Below, piece after piece: positions 1 through 5,800 of a stretch of 5,800 nt of DNA. The position numbers and the translations under genes were made by a program. The notes beneath the pieces were generated by a model. That model saw only the letters and a list, made by a program, of their open reading frames with translations, was not told where the DNA came from and did no database searches. Source of the stretch: Actinomycetes bacterium (GTDB lineage: Bacteria; Actinomycetota; Actinomycetes; Mycobacteriales; Micromonosporaceae); the NCBI GenBank assembly GCA_023437285.1, contig JAEZGP010000534.1, forward strand, positions 1 through 5,800, in the 5' to 3' direction. Each line of letters starts with the position of its first letter. Within the stretch, counting starts at the first letter, position 1.

Positions 1-779
1 ACGTTGTCGCAGGCGTCGGCGAACGCCGCGTCGAGCTCGTCCGGGGTACCCCAGGTCTGCTCGCCTTGGACCGCGCGCGGCGACTGGAAGACGGCGACCT
101 GGTTGAGCATCGCGCCGCCGCGCAGGCCGTAGTGCACGAAGTGGTGCCGCGGCCCGATGTAGACCACGACCTGCGAGAGGTCTACGTCGCGGCCGGCGGC
201 CTGCTCGATCGGGACCGCCCCCCGGTAGGCGACGTAGTTCGAGTTGACCGGCGCGTCGTCGACGAGCAGCGACCGGGCGACCGAGTGCAGGCCGTCGGCC
301 GCGATCACCAGGTCGGCCTCCTGGGTGGTCGCGTCGGCGAGCTCGACCCGCGCCCCACCGGTCACGTTCCGATAGCCGACGACGCGCTGGTCGGTCCACA
401 GCTGCACCCCGGCGTCCCGGCAACCGCGCAACAGGATGCCGTGCAGGTCGCTGCGGTGGATCACCAGGTACGGAAAGCCGTAGCGGCGCTCGAGGTCCAC
501 CAGGTCGAGCCGGGTCAGCTCGGTCCCGTCGACGGCGTCGCGCATCACCATGCTCGTCGGCGCGACCCCGAGCCGGACCGCCTCGTCGAGGAAGCCGTAC
601 TCGTGCAGGATGCGGGTGCAGTTCGGCGCGATCTGCAGGCCGGCGCCGACCTCACCGAACTCCTTGGCCTGCTCCAGGACGCGTACCCGCAGTCCCTTGC
701 GCGCCAGCGCGAACGCGGCGCCGAGCCCACCGATGCCGCCGCCGACGACGATCACGTCGGGCCGGTCCGCGTCCGCCAC
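1..779 (-). CDS. genH: 3-hydroxybenzoate 6-hydroxylase, FAD-dependent monooxygenase (C-terminus beyond the window)
   Basis: A flavoprotein aromatic hydroxylase predicted to convert 3-hydroxybenzoate to gentisate in the cytoplasm, using NAD(P)H and O2. Only the first 259 codons are present; relatives are about 400 residues, so the GDxAHP FAD motif and C-terminus lie outside. Visible are the Rossmann dinucleotide motif GGGIGG (residues 13-18), the family stretch EFGEVGAGLQIAPN (40-53), an HRSDLH segment (108-113) and the DG motif in AADGLHS (160-166). The stretch YIGPRHHFVHY followed by RGGAMLNQVAVF (207-231) closely resembles what I recall of Rhodococcus jostii 3-hydroxybenzoate 6-hydroxylase; H213 and Y217 fall where that enzyme has its important His and Tyr. 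The GTG start is chosen because GAGGAGGA (785-792) sits 5 bases upstream; the frame stays open further up but would run into genM. It is the last visible gene of the operon, 28 bases after genM. Salicylate hydroxylase is the main alternative, but the gentisate genes upstream argue against it. Confidence 0.9.
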   Translation of the reverse strand, partial: MADADRPDVIVVGGGIGGLGAAFALARKGLRVRVLEQAKEFGEVGAGLQIAPNCTRILHEYGFLDEAVRLGVAPTSMVMRDAVDGTELTRLDLVDLERRYGFPYLVIHRSDLHGILLRGCRDAGVQLWTDQRVVGYRNVTGGARVELADATTQEADLVIAADGLHSVARSLLVDDAPVNSNYVAYRGAVPIEQAAGRDVDLSQVVVYIGPRHHFVHYGLRGGAMLNQVAVFQSPRAVQGEQTWGTPDELDAAFADACDN

Positions 780-807
780 TGTGGTCCTCCTCAAATTTCG
801 GGGCCGG

Positions 808-1521
808 CTAGAGCCAGGCCGGCAGGACCGGTGCCGGCCGGCCGTCGGTGGTGGTCAGGGCGTGGTCGCGGCCGGTCAGGTACGCGGCGATCTCGTCGAG
901 CCGCCCGGTGACCACGACCGGCTCGGCCGCGTCCGCCTCGACGCGCCAGCGCAGGCCGGCGTCGGTCGCGGTCAGCTCGAGCGCAGCCTGCCGCGCGGCG
1001 GTGCGCCGGCCGACCACGTCGTCGCAGAGCGCCGCGAGGAAGTCCGCCGGCAGGTCGGCGAAGGTGACGGTCCCGGCCAGGTCGACGGCGTGGACCTCGA
1101 CCTCCCGGCTGCGCAGCCAGGCGATCTCCGTGGCCGGGACGGTCCGCCCCTGCGCCGTGACGACCCGGGCCTGCCACTGGTCGTCGTCGAGGTCGTCGAG
1201 GGCGGTGTCGAGGGCGTGCGCGCTGTCGTGCAGCCACGCCACGAGGTCGCCGGCGGGCAACTGGCGACCACGCTCGATGCCGGCGGCGCGGGCGTCGGCG
1301 GAGGCGTACATCGGGGTGGGTTCGCCCGTCGCGGCCCAGTGCACGAGGTTGCCCAGGGCCTCGGCGTTGGCCGCGACATGGGCGACGACGTGCCGCCGGG
1401 TCCAGCCCGGCAGGGCGCTCGGCGCGTCGAGCCAGGCGTCCTCGGGCTTGACCGTGGCGAGCAACCGCGCCGTACCGTCGCGCAGCCACCGTCGCGCGTC
1501 GGCGAGCGTGCGGCCGGTCAA
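808..1521 (-). CDS. genM: Mycothiol-dependent maleylpyruvate isomerase (DinB/MDMPI fold)
   Basis: Isomerises maleylpyruvate to fumarylpyruvate using mycothiol as cofactor, the step between gentisate dioxygenase and fumarylpyruvate hydrolase. The product is 237 residues, close to the family's usual length of about 240. The N-terminal signature LPGWTRRHVVAHVAANAEAL (37-56) is typical of the MDMPI metal-binding domain. H48, E140 and H144 (in REVEVH) reproduce the spacing I remember for the metal ligands of the Corynebacterium glutamicum enzyme (His52, Glu144, His148), and R218 in LTGR aligns with its Arg222. The C-terminal part (about 150-237) matches the second MDMPI domain. The start is taken as TTG at 1521, overlapping the genF stop as TTGA. 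No ATG or GTG lies nearby in frame, and the 36 residues ahead of LPGW fit the family. A purine-rich GGCGGGAG abuts the start, closer than an ideal ribosome binding site, so translation is probably coupled to genF. The enzyme family is secure; the exact start is less so. Confidence 0.92.
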   Translation of the reverse strand: MTGRTLADARRWLRDGTARLLATVKPEDAWLDAPSALPGWTRRHVVAHVAANAEALGNLVHWAATGEPTPMYASADARAAGIERGRQLPAGDLVAWLHDSAHALDTALDDLDDDQWQARVVTAQGRTVPATEIAWLRSREVEVHAVDLAGTVTFADLPADFLAALCDDVVGRRTAARQAALELTATDAGLRWRVEADAAEPVVVTGRLDEIAAYLTGRDHALTTTDGRPAPVLPAWL

Positions 1522-2357
1522 CTCCCGCCTGCCTTGGTGACCGGGTTCTCCAGCCGGCCGAGCCCGTCGATCTCGGCGACCAAGGTCTCGCCGCCCACCA
1601 GGAACACCATGGGCTTGCGGGCATGCCCGACGCCGCCGGGCGTACCCGTCGCGATGAGGTCGCCGGGGTTCAGGCGCACGACCGTCGAGACGTACTCGAC
1701 GAGCGCGACCGGGTCGAACAGCAGGTCGCCGGTGTTGTCGGACTGCATCTCGACGCCGTCGACCGACAGGCGCAGCCCGACCGTGGGGCGGACCCCGCCG
1801 GGCAGCTCGTCCGGCGTCACCAGGTACGGGCCGACCGGCGTGGTCGAGTCCCACGTCTTGCCCTGCAACCATTCCCGGGTGCGGAACTGCCAGTCGCGGC
1901 AGGTGACGTCGTTCATGATGGTGAATCCGGCGATCGCCTGCTCCGCCTCGACCCCAGTGGCGCGGCGGACGCGGCGGCCGACGACAACTACGAGCTCGAC
2001 CTCCCAGTCGAGCTGGTCGGTCTCGTCGGGGCGCACGATGGCGTCGCCCGCGCCGATGAGCGCGTCGGCGAACTTCGCGAACAGCGTGGGGTGGCTGGGC
2101 AGGTCCCGGCCCATCTCCTGGATGTGGTTGCGGTAGTTCAGCCCGACACAGACCACCTTCGACGGTGCCGGCACCAGCGGCGCGAAGTCCGCGCCGGCCA
2201 GCGGCAGCGTCGGGCCCGAGGCCCCGGCGGCCCACTGCCGCCAGTCGGGGCGTTCGAGCACCGCGCCGACGTCGGGCAGGCCGAGGTCGACGAGCGTACC
2301 GTCGTCGACGCGCACGGCCCGCGTGGTGCCGGCGGTACGGATCGTCGCGAGCTTCAT
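1518..2357 (-). CDS. genF: Fumarylpyruvate hydrolase (fumarylacetoacetate hydrolase family)
   Basis: Predicted to hydrolyse fumarylpyruvate to fumarate and pyruvate, the last step of the gentisate pathway, in the cytoplasm. The 279-residue product has the FAH-family layout: a short N-terminal domain (1-60), then the catalytic domain. Seen in it are GLNYRNHIQEM (72-82) with the conserved His78, DWEVELVVVVG (117-127) supplying Glu119 and Glu121, and GFTIMNDVTCRDWQ (144-157) supplying Asp150, the expected acidic divalent-metal ligands. K167 in LQGKTWD and the C-terminal TGTPGGVG loop (237-244) are also family features. The ATG start is supported by GAGGAGG 7 bases upstream. That start overlaps the genD stop as ATGA, and the stop overlaps the genM start. 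FAH proteins are catalytically diverse (acylpyruvases, oxaloacetate decarboxylases, 2-hydroxyhepta-2,4-diene-1,7-dioate isomerases), so substrate assignment rests on the operon: it lies between the dioxygenase and the isomerase, as in C. glutamicum genDFM. Confidence 0.93.
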   Translation of the reverse strand: MKLATIRTAGTTRAVRVDDGTLVDLGLPDVGAVLERPDWRQWAAGASGPTLPLAGADFAPLVPAPSKVVCVGLNYRNHIQEMGRDLPSHPTLFAKFADALIGAGDAIVRPDETDQLDWEVELVVVVGRRVRRATGVEAEQAIAGFTIMNDVTCRDWQFRTREWLQGKTWDSTTPVGPYLVTPDELPGGVRPTVGLRLSVDGVEMQSDNTGDLLFDPVALVEYVSTVVRLNPGDLIATGTPGGVGHARKPMVFLVGGETLVAEIDGLGRLENPVTKAGGS

Positions 2358-3511
2358 CGCCCACCCTCCTCGGTTGAGACCCGGTGCAGCCGCAGCGCCT
2401 CGAAGACCGGGGCGTCGCTGAACCGGAACAGGTCAAGGGCGCCGGAGTCGGAGTCGGTGCCGCCGGCCTCCGAGCGCGCGCTGAACGGCTGCCAGGACGG
2501 CACGACGAACAGGTCGCCGCGGGTGACCGTCCACGACGCGTCGCCGACCGTGACGGTGCCCGACCCGTCGAAGACCTGGTAGACCGACGACCCGGTCTCA
2601 CGTACGGGTGCGGTCTGCGCGCCGCGGCGGATGCGGTGCATCTCGGCGCGGATGGTCGGCAGCACGTCCGCGCCGGTGGCCGGGTTGGCGAAGCGCACCG
2701 CGGCGTGGCCGGGTTCGACCGTGCCCCCGTGGCCTTCCGCCTCGATGGCGAGCTGGTCGTCAAGGGCCCGATCGGTGTACTCCCAGCGGTAGGCCAGCAG
2801 CGGCGAACCCGGCGTCGTCGCGCTCACCCCGACCGGGAGCAGCCCGGGGTGACCCCACAGGCGCTCCGCGCGCGACCGCTCGGGCGTACCGTGCTCGGCC
2901 TCGCTGAGCTGGTCGCGCCCGAACTCGAAGAACTGCGACTCGGTAACGTACTGCAGCGGGATGTCCAGGCCGTCGATCCACGCCATCGGCTGGGCCGTCG
3001 CGTTGTGGTGGGCGTGCCAGTTCCAGCCAGCCTGCGGCAGGAAGTCGCCGCGTCGCATCGCCACGGGATCGCGGCCGACGACGGTCCACACGCCCTCGCC
3101 CTCGACGACGAACCGGAACGCGTGCTGCGTGTGGCGGTGCTCGGGCGCGTTCTCGCCCGGCATGAGGTACTGGATGGCCGCCCACAGGGTCGGCGTGGCG
3201 AAGGGCCGCCCGCCGAGCGCCGGGTTCGCCAAAGCGATGGCCCGCCGCTCGCCGCCCCGGCCCACCGGTACGAGTTCGCCCGCCTCGGCCGCGAGGGCCC
3301 GCAACGCGTCCCAGCGCCACAGGTGGGGCACGGCCTTGGACCGCGGGTGCGCCGGCATGAGGTCGCCGATCTCCGTCCAGAGCGGGACCAGCAGCTCACG
3401 CTCGAAGCCCCGGTAGAGCTTCTCGAGCGCCGGGGTCACGGCGGGTTGGTTGTCGGCCGCGACGGCACGCAACCGCACCGGGGAGTCGGTGGAGACTGAA
3501 GCAGCGGTCAT
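2354..3511 (-). CDS. genD: Gentisate 1,2-dioxygenase (bicupin, Fe(II)-dependent)
   Basis: Ring-cleaving dioxygenase that opens gentisate with O2 to maleylpyruvate. The 385-residue product has the two-cupin architecture of the family. In the first cupin, EHRHTQHAFRFVVEG (124-138) followed by GWNWHAHHN (162-170) gives the likely iron ligands H125, H127 and H166; their 2 and 39-residue spacing equals that remembered for the E. coli O157 enzyme (104, 106, 145). The second cupin (about 283-365, with SSVYQVFDGSGTV and RGDLFVVPSW) lacks a clear His-x-His set and is probably not metal-binding. The N-terminal helix LEKLYRGFERELLVPLWTEIGDLMP (29-53) is also typical. The reading frame is open up to 3691, but ATG 3511 is preferred: family similarity begins only some 25 residues inside it, and a longer form would read through the predicted operator at 3563-3579. 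The ribosome binding site is weak (GGCTGGCGGG, very close to the ATG). It is the first gene of the operon. Ring cleavage of 1-hydroxy-2-naphthoate or salicylate is the main alternative specificity. Confidence 0.95.
   Translation of the reverse strand: MTAASVSTDSPVRLRAVAADNQPAVTPALEKLYRGFERELLVPLWTEIGDLMPAHPRSKAVPHLWRWDALRALAAEAGELVPVGRGGERRAIALANPALGGRPFATPTLWAAIQYLMPGENAPEHRHTQHAFRFVVEGEGVWTVVGRDPVAMRRGDFLPQAGWNWHAHHNATAQPMAWIDGLDIPLQYVTESQFFEFGRDQLSEAEHGTPERSRAERLWGHPGLLPVGVSATTPGSPLLAYRWEYTDRALDDQLAIEAEGHGGTVEPGHAAVRFANPATGADVLPTIRAEMHRIRRGAQTAPVRETGSSVYQVFDGSGTVTVGDASWTVTRGDLFVVPSWQPFSARSEAGGTDSDSGALDLFRFSDAPVFEALRLHRVSTEEGGR
2365..2371 (-). promoter_or_regulatory. Ribosome binding site of genF, inside the genD coding end
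   Basis: The minus strand reads GAGGAGG, 7 bases before the genF ATG at 2357. The same bases encode the final Glu-Glu-Gly codons of genD (C-terminus STEEGGR). This fixes the genF start and implies that the two genes are translationally coupled. Confidence 0.8.
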
Positions 3512-3562
3512 ACCCGCCAGCCTGGGCCCTGCGGCCCGGTTGTCCTGGGCGGGGACGGTTAG

Positions 3563-3579
3563 ATTCTGCGGTGCGGAAT
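3563..3579. promoter_or_regulatory. Putative GenR-like (IclR-family) operator upstream of genD
   Basis: The plus strand reads ATTCTGCGGTGCGGAAT: 7-base inverted arms (ATTCTGC and GCGGAAT) with one mismatch around a 3-base centre. On the minus strand this is ATTCC-N7-AGAAT. It differs at one base from ATTCC-N7-GGAAT, the palindrome I recall in GenR binding sites controlling the C. glutamicum gen genes. It lies 51 bases before the genD ATG, where an operator would overlap or flank the promoter. A -10-like CAGAAT (minus strand, 3568-3563) lies inside it, with TTGCGA 20 bases further up, but that spacing is too long for a confident promoter. The repeat is seen directly; the regulator is inferred. 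Confidence 0.55.
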
Positions 3580-3752
3580 GCTGCGGGGTCGCAACGCGCC
3601 TGCTGACGCGGGACCGCGTCCGTCCCAGGGATCGTGGCCGGTGTTCCCGCCCGGCCGTGTGCGGTCTCCGACGTGGCGAGGCGCTCCGCACCCGTATCGC
3701 GCGGCGGGGTCCTCTCTTGTCACACGACGGCCCTGCCGGCTACGTAAAGAAA

Positions 3753-3778
3753 AGCGGTCATTCGAATCAGTGGCCGCT
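3753..3778. repeat. Inverted repeat / hairpin in the low-GC part of the intergenic region
   Basis: AGCGGTCA (3753-3760) and TGGCCGCT (3771-3778) are 8-base inverted arms with one mismatch, which becomes a G-U pair in RNA. They enclose the 10-base loop TTCGAATCAG. The loop contains the small palindrome TTCGAA. It could be an operator or an RNA hairpin in a long leader; no assignment is possible from the sequence alone. Confidence 0.4.
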
Positions 3779-3890
3779 CGTAACGGAAACCCGCCAGATT
3801 GCTGTCGATAGATTTGTTGAATGCCGTTCAAAATACCCGAGCAGAAAGTGTTATCTGGGCAGTGGAGTATCGAGGGGCTCACGCCGGTTC

Positions 3891-3901
3891 CGAAACTTTC
3901 G
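3891..3901. promoter_or_regulatory. CGAAACTTTCG palindrome, candidate xylanase-regulon operator
   Basis: An 11-base perfect palindrome, CGAAACTTTCG, with a single central base. GAAA-N-TTTC / CGAA-type palindromes are, as I recall, reported cis-elements upstream of Streptomyces xylanase and xylo-oligosaccharide (bxl) genes. This copy sits about 360 bases before the xylanase start and 380 before genD, so it is rather distant from both. It is the only full copy I found in the window. Its role is inferred from motif identity and the neighbouring GH10 gene. Confidence 0.45.
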
Positions 3902-4046
3902 CCGCTGGGACCAGCCTGCGCTCAACGCGGGCCGTCCGTGGCCTGAGCTGCTAAGAACCGCCGTTGGCGACCCACGCCGGGAGGGCGCCCGAGCCGCCGT
4001 TCGACGGACCGCCGGTGGCGCCGCCCTTGAGGGGTGGATGGACTTT

Positions 4047-4075
4047 CTGGCAGTGTCCACGCATGTGCATATAGG
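4047..4075 (+). promoter_or_regulatory. Possible promoter for the xylanase gene
   Basis: A -35-like CTGGCA (4047-4052) and a -10-like TATAGG (4070-4075) are separated by 17 bases; each matches four of six bases of the vegetative consensus. If used, it would give a leader of roughly 175 bases. No better pair was found nearer the start codon, but actinobacterial promoters are poorly conserved and this is tentative. Confidence 0.3.
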
Positions 4076-4136
4076 CGGCTCGAACCCGTGTGAATTCCTT
4101 TCCGGACCCGCTTGTCACAGGTGTTGCGAATGGGCC

Positions 4137-4148
4137 ACCACGCGTGGT
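4137..4148. promoter_or_regulatory. Perfect 12-base palindrome ACCACGCGTGGT, candidate operator
   Basis: ACCACGCGTGGT reads identically on both strands and lies about 110 bases before the xylanase start, downstream of the possible promoter at 4047-4075. A perfect even-length palindrome here is a reasonable site for a dimeric repressor (for example a LacI-type sugar regulator), but it does not match an operator I can name. A 12-base palindrome can also arise by chance in GC-rich DNA. Confidence 0.35.
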
Positions 4149-4171
4149 CAGCGTTTGCGTTCAATGCGTGA

Positions 4172-5719
<1,548 letters not shown>

Positions 5720-5731
5720 GTACGACAGCGT

Positions 5732-5800
<69 letters not shown>

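Noticed and set aside
550..2136. 528-residue plus-strand open frame antisense to genH, genM and genF
   Set aside because: It is antisense to three genes with clear catalytic motifs, and its translation is low-complexity Arg/Pro/Ser/Gly. Long antisense frames are expected at this GC content.
808..2763. One 651-residue minus-strand frame that could suggest a fusion protein ending in the maleylpyruvate isomerase
   Set aside because: Only its last 237 residues look like a protein; the upstream part is an out-of-frame shadow of genF and genD. The isomerase starts at the TTGA overlap instead.
3610..3626. GGGAC-N7-GTCCC inverted repeat
   Set aside because: Arms of only five bases in very GC-rich DNA with no matching motif are expected by chance.

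Overview
The window is high-GC DNA from an actinobacterium. Codon third positions are almost all G or C, starts include GTG and TTG, and one gene encodes a mycothiol-dependent enzyme, a cofactor confined to Actinobacteria. The secreted xylanase, with a Pro/Thr linker and a C-terminal CBM2, fits a soil or plant-litter saprophyte. A Micromonosporaceae-like genus is my guess, not a demonstrated placement.

Minus strand, 3511 down to 1: a compact four-gene operon for breaking down 3-hydroxybenzoate through gentisate. In transcription order it encodes gentisate 1,2-dioxygenase (genD), fumarylpyruvate hydrolase (genF), mycothiol-dependent maleylpyruvate isomerase (genM) and 3-hydroxybenzoate 6-hydroxylase (genH, cut by the window edge). 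The first three overlap by 4 and 4 bases. genH follows after 28 bases with its own strong ribosome binding site. The route is 3-hydroxybenzoate -> gentisate -> maleylpyruvate -> fumarylpyruvate -> fumarate + pyruvate, so all four catalytic steps are encoded. No transporter or regulator gene lies in the window.

3512-4258: a 747-base divergent intergenic region with no convincing gene. It holds a 17-base quasi-palindrome (3563-3579) resembling the GenR (IclR-type) operator next to genD. It also holds a hairpin-forming inverted repeat in a lower-GC patch (3753-3778), a perfect CGAAACTTTCG palindrome like the motif near actinobacterial xylanase genes (3891-3901), a possible promoter (4047-4075) and a perfect 12-base palindrome (4137-4148).

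Plus strand, 4259-5719: a complete secreted GH10 endo-xylanase with a signal peptide, GH10 catalytic domain, Pro/Thr linker and CBM2. A short GC hairpin follows the stop codon, and then the sequence degenerates into long C runs that look like a sequencing or assembly artefact at a contig end.

Overall this is well-understood catabolic gene content. I found no undescribed system. The most useful leads are the predicted operators in the divergent region and the warning about the last ~50 bases.
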